From Puccinia triticina (lineage: Eukaryota; Basidiomycota; Pucciniomycetes; Pucciniales; Pucciniaceae), in assembly GCF_026914185.1 (NCBI RefSeq), contig NC_070565.1:806001-870000 (forward strand): a stretch of 64,000 nucleotides of DNA, given 5' to 3'. The notes below the pieces were generated by a model. That model had not been told where the DNA came from, did not search any database, and saw nothing but the letters and a program-made list of their open reading frames with translations. This document shows positions 23,317 through 35,451 of this stretch, in pieces (position 1 is the stretch's first letter; each line of letters begins with the position of its first letter). Made by a program: the position numbers and the translations under genes.

Positions 23317-23667
23317 TGTGAGCCGCGCATCTCGCGGACTCACAGAGACAGTCACAGGACTGTCACGGGACCCATTTCCCCTGGCTCCATATCCACTTGA
23401 GCTCCGCCCCTCCTAGCTCGGCAGGGAAGTACTGAGACTTCCCCCGAGCTAGGTGAGCACCCACATTTCCCTTTCCCCCCTTGTTCTCTCTCTTATCCTT
23501 TTCTCTCTTCTGTATATACTCAAGGGAAGTACTGAGACTTCCCCCGAGCTAGCTTTCCTCCCCGTCTGCAATAAAAACAGAGGTTCTAGAAGCCGCTCGT
23601 ACCCGTGCCCCTTTGCCCTGAGACCCTTGAAGCTCATCAGTGAAGCTCTCAAATCAGAGAGCTTACA
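23317..23667 (+). repeat. 3' LTR of element B
   Basis: 351 bp. It differs from the 5' LTR by scattered substitutions and a short duplication near the 3' end (AAGCTCATCAGTGAAGCTC), so the insertion is not recent. Confidence 0.9.
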
Positions 23668-24385
23668 GAGTTAGCGCGCAATAGAGCTTGATCGCATTGG
23701 GGGACAACTTGTTGTGACTCGTTCCACTTTTCAAACATTCAATACTTTGAAAAGAAGAGTTCGGTGCATTTAGTAACCTTTGTTTCATTTGGATACAAGG
23801 CAAAGCATTTCTTGCAACATATTTGAGAGGTTAGTTTTGGAATGAGTCCAAGACGGTTAGTAACTGATTCCCGAGTAGAAGGAATCTGTTGGACAATAGG
23901 AGTTGGATCTATAGATTTACCATGTAGGGAAACCCATGTATTCGCAAGAAGGACAACATTCTGCCTTGCGGCCAAAAGGAATGAGTTTGCAGATTCTTTA
24001 CTTAGGTGACCGCTGAAGACCAATTTGGTCATTTGAATCATCACTTGCATACAAAAGTCCCCCTTTAAGAAAGTTGGATGGTCCATGGCCTGTTTATCTG
24101 AGGTTGAGTCTGTGGCAGGCAACTGATCAAACTCTGGGTCAGGCACAGCAACAGAATACGGGAATATGACATGCATACTTAATAACTTACTTGGATTGCA
24201 TCCGAGTTTCCTTGAGGTTGCTCAAGCTGTGCCCTCTCCCTTGCACACCTCTGAGCTTCCTTCCTTTGGTGATCTTGATACACCTGCCGGGACAACACCC
24301 TTCCTGCAAGAACTCCAACTCCTTCTACCGTGTGTTGTGCAGTGCAACAAGAGGCCTGCTCACAGTTACAGACATAGAGTGGCAT
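23668..24385 (-). pseudogene. tnp2-type (CACTA) transposase, N-terminal part
   Basis: The minus strand from 24385 reads a Cys-containing start (MPLYVCNCEQ) followed by PGR-like and RQVYQDHQRKE blocks. An intron probably starts with GTAAGT near 24185. The next exon has SKESANSFLLAARQ and the ICCKKCFALYPNE zinc-binding block typical of fungal tnp2 proteins. It runs into element B at the GAGTT duplication and continues at 20530. CACTG-ended MITEs occur elsewhere in the window. Confidence 0.65.
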
Positions 24386-24389
24386 ATTA

Positions 24390-24918
24390 ATGATTTAGGA
24401 TAGTAGGTATTTAGTTATTGTATCAAGAGTGAGAGTGGTGGGGAGGAACAAGTTTGATTGAACTGGGTCAAGCAGGGATGGTGGTACTTGGCTTTCATAT
24501 GATGATGTTCAGAAATTTTTTACTGCGGCCCCATATACACAGCAAGGATCAGCATTTCTGCAGATTTTTCAGATGTATTTAACAGAATCACATGCTTGCA
24601 TTATTGTGTATTCCAACTTTTTCTGTAGCCATCTGGTGCAATTTCAGTGTCTCATTGTCACAAGTAGAATATCACATGCAAAATAGTTTTAAGTTGTGCT
24701 GTGCAAGTGTGCACATGTGCTGCAATATTTGCATAAATGATTGTATCTGGGATGTCCACCTTAACGACTCATGCTGAATGTAGTTTAATATCATTCTTCT
24801 TGCTTATCAAACTAGACACAGGGGGCTGGTCCCTAGTTTTACCAACCTAATATTATATCATTCAATAGATCATGGGGATATCATAAATAGAGTTCCCCTT
24901 CTGGTGTAGTGTTCCCCT
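24390..24918. other. AT-rich stretch without a gene
   Basis: I see nothing coding or repetitive here. Confidence 0.4.
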
Positions 24919-25032
24919 AAGTAGTGTGCACCATTTTTGTGGATCTTAGACAATTGTTGACGCAGAAAGCAGTCTAGACTGCTTTCTGCGTCAACAATCG
25001 TCTAAGATCCACAAAAATGGTGCACACTACTT
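24919..25032. repeat. 114-bp near-perfect palindrome
   Basis: Loopless inverted repeat centred at 24975/24976 (AGTCTAGACT). The outer ends are AAGTAGTGTGCACC and its complement. I see one mismatch near the middle of the arms. It is probably a small MITE. Confidence 0.75.
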
Positions 25033-26860
25033 ATTCCACTTTAAAATTTAGTCCACTCCAGTTGAAATGGCTCCAGTATATGCAGCTTTGGGTAGATAGA
25101 ACCTTAGAGGAGATAAAACTGGATCCTGCGGTCAAACCTCACACCAGGGATACAAATGATTGGGAAGTTCACATAGTTTTACAAGGAAAGATTGATAGTG
25201 GTGCACTAGACCTTAAAATTTGGGTCAGCCTTAAGGCACTCCACTTTCTTACTAAGTGCACTCCAGAAGTGAGTTCATGAAGCGTGCACTCCAAATACTG
25301 TTGGAGTACAGTCAAGCGCACTCCAAGGTCAGTTGGAGTGGGGACCCCAGTAAGCCAGAGCAATTGGAGTGAGCCATATTTAAGGAGTGCCTAGATGGTT
25401 CACTCCACTAGCTTGGAGTGCATGGTGCCAGCACTCCATTTCTCATGGTTCATCTCCCTGAAAGAGCCTGCAAGGGGAGTGCATTACTTGGAATTCCAGA
25501 TATGCGACTGGCATCACTGCCGCCAGCCATCAAGCGGTGCAACACCCGGCCACTCGATGACTGGCCATTGAGCCGGGTCTATACCACACTTGATAACCCC
25601 TCGAGTATACACACCGCACTCATGACTGGTCATCAAGCTGGGTACACACCACAATTGATGACTGGTCATCCAGCCGGGTCGGGGTACACACCCCACTTGA
25701 TGACCGCTCTACATATACCGGTCATCGAGTGGAGCAAGATGTCACTCCACTCAATGAACGGTCTGCTTGGTCATTGAGTGGAGTGAGATCTCCCCTTGCT
25801 GACCGGCATGGACCGGTCCGAGGGGAGTCAGATCTCCACTCAATGACCGGTATACATCAAGGGGAGTGAGATCTCCACTTGATGACCGGCATGGAACGGT
25901 CATTGAGGGGAGATGTCACTCCACTCAGACTCAGTGACCGGTCCATCGTTGCTCATCGAGGGGAGTGACGGCTCCACTTGTTGCGATGAACACCCTGAGA
26001 CAGCAGAACACGAAGTTGGTGAGTTTGTGGAAGGATGTTCATTGCATCATAAAAGAAGAAAAACATGAAGAGAAGAAAAGAAAAGAGAAAAGAAAAGACT
26101 AACCTGAGACAGCAGAACATGAAGTTGGTGAGTTTGTGGAAGGATGAGGAAAAGGCCTTCCACGTCTCTGCTGCCTCAGGTAACTACATACAAGATGTCA
26201 CATGTGTGAAAGGGAAATGAAAGGTTTGAAGCACAAGAAAGACAAGAGAAAATGAAACACCACAATACATCTCAACACCACTCAATATGCCGGTGATTGA
26301 GTGGAGTGACATCCCCACTCGATAACTGGCACAGACGGTGACCGGACATCAAGTGGAGATGTCACTCCTCTCAATGACTGGTACATGCAGGTCATCGAGT
26401 GGAGTGACATCTCTCAATGACCGGTCTGTGCCGGCCATCGAGCGGAGTACCAGTGGCACCCCGGCATGGAGCCTCTTGATGGTTGATCATTGAGTGGCCT
26501 GTGTGCTCTGCTCTATTTGGGTATGTGCATACTCCGGGCACTCCAGAAAAGATGAGTTTTGGAGTGCACTCCAATCCACTCCAATGAATATTGCAGCTAC
26601 TGGAGTGCAAAGCCAGCTTCCTTTGCTGAAAAGGTGGAGTGCTTGGGCATGCACTCCTTGTTTTTTGGAGTGCATCTAGCTGCACTCCCCTATTTTGGAA
26701 AATTTTGGAGTAACAGGGTCTGTACGCCAACAAACATGGAGTGCCCATCCAGAGAATCCATGTTTTGGGAGTACGAAGTCCCAGTACTCCAATTTTTTTG
26801 GAGTAAGGTCCCCCCAAAGCCAAAAACGTGGAGTGCACATAGTAAATTTTTGGAGTGCCT
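25033..26860. repeat. Array rich in TGGAGTG/CACTCCA and ACCGGTCAT motifs
   Basis: Dozens of copies of GGAGTG or its complement lie in both orientations. The two flanks (about 25240-25460 and 26540-26860) carry mainly CACTCCA/TGGAGTGCA. The centre (about 25520-26460) carries repeats of the form GACCGG...TCATCGAGTGGAGTGA...ATCTCC. Within it a 42-bp direct repeat (about 25993 and 26103, CTGAGACAGCAGAACA...) surrounds a purine-rich GAAAAGAAAAGAGAAAAG tract. No coding signal. It may be a satellite or a transposon with subterminal repeats. Confidence 0.6.
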
Positions 26861-27989
26861 GAAGGTTGACCCTAAAATTCCTCAATGTGCTCTTCCGGCC
26901 GTGATGGATTGCTGGAATGCCAGAAGAAATAGGCTGGGAATAGGCAAGCACATTACTGCATCCTTATATTGCCATGGTTTCTGCTTACCTTGTTTTTTGC
27001 GGTGATTTCCAGGACCTGTTGTGCAATACCCTATTGAGATGGGTGATGCAGTATCTACAGGACGCTCAATGGCTGCACCCCAAAAGTAACTCCTGCTACG
27101 TAAGTTTTCCTCTCTTTTTTGCAGGCAGGGAAGGTCCTGATCAGGTCCATTTGGTACTTAGTACACAGCCCTCAATATTCCTCAGTAGTGCTACATCAGA
27201 ATCCACTTGAAGCTTGAAGTCTTAGATCTTTATTTAGCTAAAACTACATACAACCCACCACATAAAACAATGATATCTGTTATGATCATAGGTTTTGTTT
27301 ATCCAAGTAAAATCAAGTGACACCCAAATTATTTCTCAAGATGGTTTCCAGTTACCAACAATCCCAAAGTGTAGAGTGATTTATTTCTTCTGAAACTGTT
27401 TCCTTGGACTTCTCTGTGAAGCGTTCAGAAATTGAACCCTTTGTTTCGCTTTGGCTGAGAGCATTGAAAAAATTTGAGTCTTGGCTGCAAGACCGGTTGA
27501 GCTGAGTACACCCACCTTGCAGCCAAGTAGGCTATATTGCATGCAGCTTTTGTATTGGAATGAAGTTTGCATGCATGTGTCTTTATCATGTGGTTGAATC
27601 GGGAAGGTTAAGGAATTTGATATTTGCATTTATGTACATACATATCAGACAGGTTGTATAGCTGATTCATGCAAGTATGCACTAATTCCAAAATGACGCC
27701 ACCTGGATACATCTGTGTCACACAAACGTATGGTTGTACGTTTGTGTGGCACAACTTCCTCCCCTTTTTTATCTTTGTGCACCAACACAACCAAGATATT
27801 CCAAGCATCAACATCACATCCGTCAGCTTTGTATTCAAGGTATCCTTTCATGATTCACTGCGTGCTGGTATCCCCTTGTCCCCAAAATTGTAGTTTTTAG
27901 GTAGCCCTCTAACCTTCTCAAAAACAAAACATATATAATCCCTCCCCCCCAACTCAACCTAAATCTGCCTCCTGTACCACCATCAAAAT
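26861..27989. other. Stretch without a recognised gene
   Basis: It contains one small hairpin (about 27717-27745, CACACAAACGTA...TACGTTTGTGTG). Open frames are short and unremarkable. Confidence 0.4.
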
Positions 27990-28708
27990 ATGGATCTCCA
28001 GTCCACTAGAAAATTATGTTTTCAAAACAATGGCAAGCCTCCAATAGGCGGACGGAAACTTAACAGTTTATATTCAAGCATCCTTCCAAAGTCCACTTCA
28101 CCTCTGTGTCTTAGTATATATTTGTTAACTCAGACACTGTTGGAGCTCAATCTCAAGGTCCCATCAGACGCCTGGAAGCAGAGTCCCTCCCCTGATAACC
28201 TCAATTCTGCTTCCTCATTACCCGACTCAATTCTACTACACCCCATCAATCCCATCAAAGCAACCACTTCCAACCCGGTTTCCGAGAAGATTCCTCCAAT
28301 TTACAGGCAGGTATTCCTCAAGGATCTAAGCTTTTCAATAACATCAAATGCAGTTCTGAGACCAAGGCTGAATCAAAAAAGACATTCAATAGAATTCCCC
28401 TGCCCTGGCGTTCAGTGGAATATTCTATGCTTGCCTCTCAGCTTGACGATCTTCACATCCACAAAATGATCAATACGAGAGGAAAACACTTTTTCACATC
28501 ATTCAATCTTGAAAATCGCCAAGCTCCATCAACGTCTGCAACTTCTGAAGCACCCCTTAGCAATGTTCCCAGGAATTTACCAATCAACTGTTATTCTCCA
28601 GAATATTTGGCCAACTTGTCCAAAATTCAAATCAAGCTCCTTGCTCCAAAGCCCAAAATAGATTTTTCAAAACTATTATTATTGACCAAAGTTCCCTGTG
28701 AGTCATAA
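27990..28708 (+). pseudogene. Unidentified open frame, two overlapping parts
   Basis: The plus-strand frame 27990-28469 (about 159 codons) is followed in another frame by 28415-28708 (about 97 codons). Ser/Pro/Leu-rich composition without a motif I recognise. The overlap suggests a frameshift or an intron near 28400. It could be a decayed host gene or chance. It lies convergent to the SNF2 pseudogene. Confidence 0.25.
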
Positions 28709-28838
28709 ATCTTCTTATCACCAAACTAATTTGACAAGTTTATCATCAGCAATTGTGCACACTCATATTCCTCATTTCCGTGCAATGGTACACTCAGCCT
28801 GAGACCAAAAATGAAGTTTTTGCCCAGAAGATCCGTAA

Positions 28839-31060
28839 TTAATAACACCCTTTACAAGATGTGGACAGCCCAAGAAATACGTACAATGCCAATTCTCCTT
28901 TCCTATTTTGAACCTGGTGTATATTCATCTCCAGAGTCCCTTCTACATAGTATCTATAAACACAAAACCTATTTGTTTGTCCAAGGCGGTAAAGACAATC
29001 TATAGCTTGAGCTTCCATTGCTGGATTCCAACTTGGTTCCTGAGACACCACAACCAGGTTCAGATGTTGTTATTCTTGGTAAAACACATTTAGCTAGCTG
29101 CTTACCATCACATATACATTTTGTGCACATCTCAAATCTATTCCAACCCCCGCTGCTTGTATCGAAGCCAGTAGGATGTTACAGTTTTGATCTGATCGAA
29201 ATCAAGATAGGTTTTCATCCCTTTTTGCTATACTCAAGCTGCCTACAAGCCATGTTGAAACTTTCATTGAGTGCTTTTTCAATTCTTGTTGAATTGAGTC
29301 ACGTGCTACGTCAGTTTGTTTATCTCCAAATGCCATGAGATGAAGGAGATTACTTACATCTCAAGATAAGAAACAAAGCTTAAAAAAACTACTGCCTTTG
29401 GTCTCTGAATCCCGTTTCCACCCACTAAAAATTCTCAAAGGTTCTCTACCAGGTGTACCAATTTTGCCAAGTCTTGCCAGCACCAATTCCACCAAAAGGC
29501 AATATTATCACGTGCAAAGACTGGGTGGTTGCAGAATTGTTGTATCATAGTCAGCTGTCGGAAGAATTCTGATGAATCCCACGGCTCGCCAGTGGATCGA
29601 AGTCTTCCAAAGAGCTGAATGAGCAATTGATGAAAGTCCCTCGAGATACCCTCCCACAGTGCGCCTAAGCTGACTACTATGACTTTTTCTATCTTTGGAG
29701 GAATATTCAATAGCACATCCTTTGTCCTCCTCAAGCATACAGTTTCCATCAGCCGGTTCAACATCTTGATTGCATCCTGCACACCAACATTCATCCCTGG
29801 GATAAGGTGCTGTCTCCAGATCCATTCCTCATCCCAAGGTGAAATTTTCAAGAGAGTGATCAAGCTTTGGACATCAGTAAGTCAATTCTGGAATGGTGTT
29901 CCCGTGAGGCACAAGACCAGTTTTGATTTTAGTTTGAGAATGTTGATTGTCCTGTTGGCTGTGGGATTCCGAATCATACTGAATAGTTTATATATTCAGC
30001 CAATGTTTTTTCATTTACTCATCAAATTTATACACTTATGGAAACCTACTGAGCCTCATCCAAGACAATTCTGAACCAAAATAAATCCAGAGATTCAATA
30101 GTGATTTGATTCATGTGTAGCCGTTTTCCAGAGGTTCCCACCATCTCATATGTTGTCAACACCACCAGTGAAGATAATAGATCTTCCCGGGTAATGTTTC
30201 CACGGTCCCTTCCATGGAAGATCATGTAAGGTATGGCTCTCTCCTTAAAGTGGATCCTAATCTTGTTTTCCCAGTTAGACAAGGTTGCCAAGGGGAAATT
30301 GATGAGAGTCGCTGCAGAGTGAATGTGCTGATCATTTGAAAGGCTTGTCTGGAAAGTTTTGGCCAAATCTTTAGTCGCTAGAACAAGTTCCAGGGTGGTC
30401 AGAGTTTTTCCCAAGCCCATATCATCAGCAAGTATTGATCCTCGGCGAGAATATTCATTGGTCTTGAGAAATTGTAAGTTGGTAGGGTCACAACTATTCT
30501 GTATCCAATTGTTGACAGAGTGATTCCACAAGTCGTTGATGTTACTATCTTTGGCCAATTCGTTCATCTTTAGAAACTGAAGAGCTGTGATTTGGTGTTA
30601 TTTCAGATTGGTTACACAGTTTCTGAGCACTACCTGAAACAATTCCTGGTCTGGTAGTTCACCATTCTGGTTTTTCACCAGAGCTGTTTGCCGTATATTG
30701 AAAAAGAGATTTGGATTGTAGTCCCAGATGGGGGAGAGACTGATTTGTGCTTTCATGAATGCAGCTAGAACAGTTGATTTGTTTTGAGCAGGACTGAAGA
30801 TGCAGCCCCTGAGTTGGGGATCCTTACAGATTTTAGTTACAACAAAAGCTCAAATTTTTATGAGAGATGGGTCAGATGTGCTCATTCCGTTTTCATTTAT
30901 TGGTGTTGAGCAGCTGCCCACAGGACCAAGCAATGGACCAATAAAGTTGCTTTTGAGTTGACTAAGATCTCCAAAAAAAAAAGCTTGGGGGTACACCACA
31001 CATGGACTCAGCTTGTTCCTCGGTGTAGAAAGGCTTGTTGTGGGTGATCAGGAAATGAAG
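28839..31060 (-). pseudogene. SNF2-family helicase-like ATPase, decayed
   Basis: Chromatin-type ATPase of the RAD5/RAD16-like group by motif style. In order on the minus strand: RRGSILADDMGLGKTL (motif I, about 30430), RIVLDEA then an intron to H (motif II, 30052/29980), CLTGTPFQN (motif III, about 29895), a DVQSLITLLK-CLRRTKDVL-FCNHP segment, KAVVF (motif IV), ILLASIQAAGVGIDLRC (motif V, about 29160) and EPSWNPAMEAQAID.LYRLGQ (motif VI, about 29035). TGA codons at 30849-30851, 29882-29884, 29435-29437 and 29202-29204 each fall where Arg (CGA) is expected. Motif VI has Cys where the family has Arg, again a possible C-to-T change. Several introns with GTAAG-type donors remain visible. Not functional. 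Confidence 0.8.
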
Positions 31061-32604
31061 TGGGAATAGGCAGACACATAGGTATGATAAATTGACCAAG
31101 GCATAGTATTTCCGACATGAAGAGCTAGGGTTGGTTGGAAGGAGGTGGAGTGTTTTGTGTTGTGAAGTTGGAATTGAAACAGGAATCAGATTCTTGTATT
31201 CAGCACTTGTTCCAAAATTCTTAAATGCCCTGTGCAACACCATATGTCTATTGACAGGCTTTGGCGGTTATCCTTTTGAGTTCAGTTTGGTTTTAGGGCA
31301 CCAGATGATACAGTACATAATGCAATACCCAAACTTTACTGAAACAAAGATAGACTGTGACCCCTATCTTTGGGCCGCTCAAACAGAGAAACCCAAAAGC
31401 TTATTACAGAGTGGATTTTGTTGATTGGTAAAAAACATACTGAGATCAGCAGTTGGCTGCCAATCATCTTCCCCTTGAGGATATGTTTTACATATCTTAT
31501 CAATCAAGGTTAGCACAACTGATCCATATACTACCTTTGCAAGTGGTTTTTACATTGGCTTGGGCTGCCAAAGTCATTGATGAGGGTTGGCTTTCAGCTT
31601 CGACTCCTTTCTCTTAAATTTATCTTCTCCAACTATTACAAAGCAGAAACTCATAGGTTTCAACAGAGATGAGCTTTTACAGAGGGGTAAAAACACCTAA
31701 AGTTCATTGGCCAAACCATGATGATCCTGGGTAGAAAACACGGGATAAAGTACATATCCCATTGGATCAAGTAGCCCTGAGGACCTATAACGGTATGGTA
31801 TACAATATACAATTACATTACACAAAACATCTGGCATGATTCCAGGTAACATCAGTATAGATTGTGCATTACATGACCTGGTCTTCGAACCAAGATCAGA
31901 CCAACTTCAAACCAACTTTGAACCAGTAACTAAAAAGGATCGGACCAAACCTCGGCATGAATTGTGCAAAGGCACTCGTAAACAGGTGCTGAGCAAAGGT
32001 CCGTGGTGTTACAAAAATGTTTACAGGCCCCCAATGAGATATAGTGGCAGAAACACCAAGAAACTACCAAAGTAGTGATATTTTGGGAACTGATCAGACT
32101 GTAGCTTCTACATATGGGGGTTTTGTGGTCATTAAAGGTACATAATGAATCTTTGGGGGCCTTTCAACCTTTTGGTAACCATATGGCAGAAGGATTCCCA
32201 TGCTGGGATGAGATATAGTGGCAGAAACACCAAGAAACTACCAAAGTAGTGATATTTGGGAACTGATCAGATTGTAGCTGCTGCATAATGGATGTGATCC
32301 CAAACACAATATTTCTGGGTTTTATATGCAGAACAATTGTCCGGTGAAATTTTATGTGGAAATATTCCTCATTGATCTATGGTTGATAACAGAAGTAGAT
32401 AAAAAAGAAAACCTGACAAAAATATGCTAAACCATGGCAAACTAATTTCAAAAAGGCCTTCTATGCATGTAGCACTTCAAGTATGATGTGAAATATCTTC
32501 AGGAAGTTCAACCAATCAAATTAAAAATGTTTTCAGGATGGTATCATGAGAGAGGTCAGGGGTCAATGTTTTTCCTTTTTTGAAAAAAAGTAGATTTGGA
32601 GACT
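31061..32604. other. Stretch without a gene, one 75-bp direct repeat
   Basis: Positions about 32034-32107 and 32212-32282 are near-identical direct copies (ATGAGATATAGTGGCAGAAA... start), about 178 bp apart. The remainder is AT-rich with no coding pattern. Remnants of SNF2 upstream sequence may extend to about 31240. Confidence 0.45.
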
Positions 32605-32612
32605 TCTGATAA

Positions 32613-33431
32613 TAGGGATGGCCATGGGTACCTGTTGGCAGGTACCCGGCAACTGTTGGCGGGTACCCATTTACGTGCGTAGTACCCGCTGGCGGGTGCC
32701 GGGTGCGGGTGCGGGTGTCTGGTTTTGTAGAGAAAAAGAGGGCGGGTACCCACCTGGGTACCCGCCCAGCACATTTAGATTTCCAGGGCATTAAATGCGC
32801 CGCAGTTGTACTGTCGGATTACCCGTAATCCAACAGTACAACTGCGGTGCTGCAAAGCAGGGTACCCACCCCGGGTCTGAGATTCTTCAATAGTTCCGGC
32901 GCTGCCAACCAGTTCGCTCAATCCTCCTCGCGGCCATCTGATACAGTTGCTTCCTGTCTATTTGCGTGCAAACGGACAGGACAGAGCCAATGTTTTGTCC
33001 TGTCCTTTTGCGTGCAAATGGACAGGATGGAGCCAATGTTTTGTCCTGTCTGTTTGCGTGCAAACAGACAGAGGTCCTGTGACACTGTTTCAGACTTGTC
33101 ACAGGTCCAATACATCGATTGCACTCACCACCTCAGATCCTTCTGGTACCGCTGATACCGGCGGTAAGTACCGCCGGCACCAGCTGGGCGGTGCCGGGTG
33201 CCCATTTTGGCTCAAAAAACACAGGGTACCCTGGTACCGCTAGCGGTACCCGGGTGCCAATGATCATCCTTAAAAGTGGGTACCCGCCACCTGCACCCGG
33301 GTACCTGGCACTTGGCACCCAGGTACCCGCCTTGGCGGGTGCAGGTGCAGGTGCGGGTATCTGACATGAGCAAAATTCCAGGGTAGTACCCGCACCCGCA
33401 GCAGGTACCCGGGTGCGAGTGGCCATCCCTA
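32613..33431. mobile_element. Non-autonomous hAT element, 819 bp, with 8-bp target duplication
   Basis: The 12-bp terminal inverted repeats TAGGGATGGCCA/TGGCCATCCCTA are flanked by perfect 8-bp duplications TCTGATAA (32605-32612 and 33432-33439). The TIR sequence and 8-bp duplication are diagnostic of hAT. Both subterminal regions are packed with GGTACC/CGGGTACCC motifs. The interior has a hairpin (about 32799-32853) and three ~52-bp tandem repeats from about 32951, each containing TTTGCGTGCAAA. No transposase. The likely autonomous relative is the broken hAT gene at 38.3-50.4 kb, which has the same GGTACC-rich ends. Confidence 0.9.
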
Positions 33432-33439
33432 TCTGATAA

Positions 33440-34130
33440 TATCAATTTTTGAAGTAAAAAAAAAGAAAAAAACTTTGAGACCCCTCAGCCACCCTGGATT
33501 AATCCTAAAACTTGCAATGTCTTTTTTTCATGAATAATTGAATGGTGTATGTAGAAATTTATGAATGTTATCAGGCAAAAAAAAAAGATTCCTGTGGCTT
33601 GAAGCTAACACAGGGAGAAGGAGAGAGATTATAGATAAGTATTAAGGATACATGGAACACAGACAAAGGTATCAAGAGGAATAAAAAAAAAAGATCAATA
33701 TAAATTGATCAATATACGCTATATTGATCAATATGCAACATCGCAAATTCATCCATCTTGGTAGTGTCTACACCTCGAGGCACCTTCAGCACAATCTATA
33801 GGTGAAGTCCTTGGCTGATGAAGCTGTTCCTCAAGAGTGGAGACATTTGTCATCCAAATGTGTGGCATGAGACAAGTCAACACTGAGTGCACTATGAATT
33901 GATTGCTATTTCTGGCTGGTTTATGAGGGATATGCAGATCTATGTATGTTGGCAGGGATATCAAGCACAGAGGGTGAATACACTGAACCTTCAATCTGCA
34001 GCGGCAAGGCCTCTAGTTGGATATAGTATTAAAAATCCATTACGGAATATGGAAATAACAGTACTGTTATTGGACAAAAATAATACAATAACAATACTAT
34101 ACCAAAGTCCCATTGTTGTCTTTAGCCCCT
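33440..34130. other. AT-rich stretch without a gene
   Basis: A/T homopolymers and a short GATCAATAT palindrome cluster near 33690-33730. No coding signal. Confidence 0.4.
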
Positions 34131-34725
34131 CCTGTCAGTGCGACAAGCTTCTTTGTCTGGGCGTCAAAGAGGGCTAGGTTGATGGGTAGCTTGCGTCAGA
34201 TGGTGAGTAGTTGAAGAGGAAAACCAGGCACCAAGGAGGCTGTATTGACCGGAGGATTGACCGGAGAGCTGGGCTGCCTGGCCCACACAAACCGGGGGAA
34301 TCGGTCAGTGTTGCAGAGACCTCAAGGAAAAAACCAAGGAGGAGAGAGATCAACTGAGTCTGGCCTGGTGCCGGCTAAAGCCTCCTGGAACTCCGGGATA
34401 GCCCGCTGGATCTCCTCCTGGAGCCTTCTAAGACTGGTGTGGAACTAAAGTGCGGGATGGGGGCCAACAGGTGATCGCCTGATGACGGAGGACAAAGGCA
34501 AGACAGCAGCAACAGACACGGACGCCCTTGCAGGGCTTTGTCAAGCAGGGTTGGTGGAGGAGGGGAATGAGGTTGGGAAGGCCCATCTCAAGATCAAAGA
34601 GCATAATGAGCCTTGGATGGATCCATTTCTCTGGCCAGCCAAGGCTTTCCGACTGCTGTTGCTGTTACTCCCCTTTGACCCGGATCATCAGAGGGCAGCC
34701 TTGTTCTTGTTGTTGATGATGTTGG

Positions 34726-35451
34726 TAAAACATTTTGGACAACTAAGAGTTATAATTACTAATTAGTTAAATTTAGCTGTAGTTACAATTAATAAAATGA
34801 GATGGATCAAGTTGTGCCTAAGAGCGGATAAGAGTCTGTAGAATAGAGATGATAAGAATGATAAATCACAACTTGATAAACAAGAAAGGCTGGGTTACTG
34901 ATGTTTATATCAGTATCTGAAGTCTGCACTCAACAGTTCAAACAGAGTACTTACATCCTGGGCTATTGAGTCAGATACTCCAATGCTTGTGGATGGGCTC
35001 GGATAGACGGCTTGTAACGCTGGTGTCTGTGGTTAAGCAGCAGTACACATCAGTGTTCTGTCCATCTTAAGATTGGCTCTGCAGAGGCTCATGCTGGAGT
35101 AATTCTTCCTCTGAGGCTGGAGCCAAGTTGACCTAGGCGTGCTTGGTGATTGTTGGTACTGTTGACACAAGAGTATCAATCAGTACGCAATCCTTTGCAA
35201 CGCTGGGATCAGTTCGCAATGCTTACCTGTGTGGTCGCTTGCTCTGCTTGATCTGGTGGGGCTCTACGTCAATTGCTCACGTGGCTAAGGGGGAGCAAAG
35301 ATATCAGCCAAGGCCTATTCATCTGCCTGGAAAAATATGCATATGCATAGTCTGGGAGAAGTGGTCACTGACCAAACTTCATGATTGGGTTAGGTTTATC
35401 ACAGGGCCCTCTTTGCCTTTTGTGCGCACGTGCGGCACTCAAATCTTCACA
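34726..35451. mobile_element. Insertion in FYVE copy B with 5-6 bp target duplication (possible solo LTR)
   Basis: Compared with copy A, about 726 bp are inserted. GTTGG(T) occurs on both sides (34721-34726 and 35452-35457). Read on the minus strand the insert begins TGTGAAGATTTG and ends ...ATGTTTTA. Size, TG start and duplication length suit a solo LTR, but I see no internal confirmation and the far end does not finish in CA. Confidence 0.45.

Larger units (their letters stand above)
20531..23667 (+). mobile_element. LTR element B: gag-only, no pol
   Basis: A 3137-bp element with LTRs 20531-20868 (338 bp) and 23317-23667 (351 bp) and the 5-bp duplication GAGTT (20526-20530 and 23668-23672). 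Directly after the 5' LTR is C-T9-CTATAACC, as in elements A and D. The only coding content is gag. No protease, RT, RNase H or integrase is present. The polypurine tract AGGAGGGGAG precedes the 3' LTR. LTR start (TGTGAGC), end (GAGCTTACA), hairpin pair and GTGAGCA are shared with pol-only element A. It sits inside a tnp2 transposase gene. Confidence 0.9.

Noticed and set aside
32640..33430. CRISPR-like array because of repeated GGTACCCG and TTTGCGTGCAAA units
   Set aside because: Repeats are irregularly spaced, palindromic and inside a hAT element with TIRs and an 8-bp duplication. The sequence is eukaryotic.
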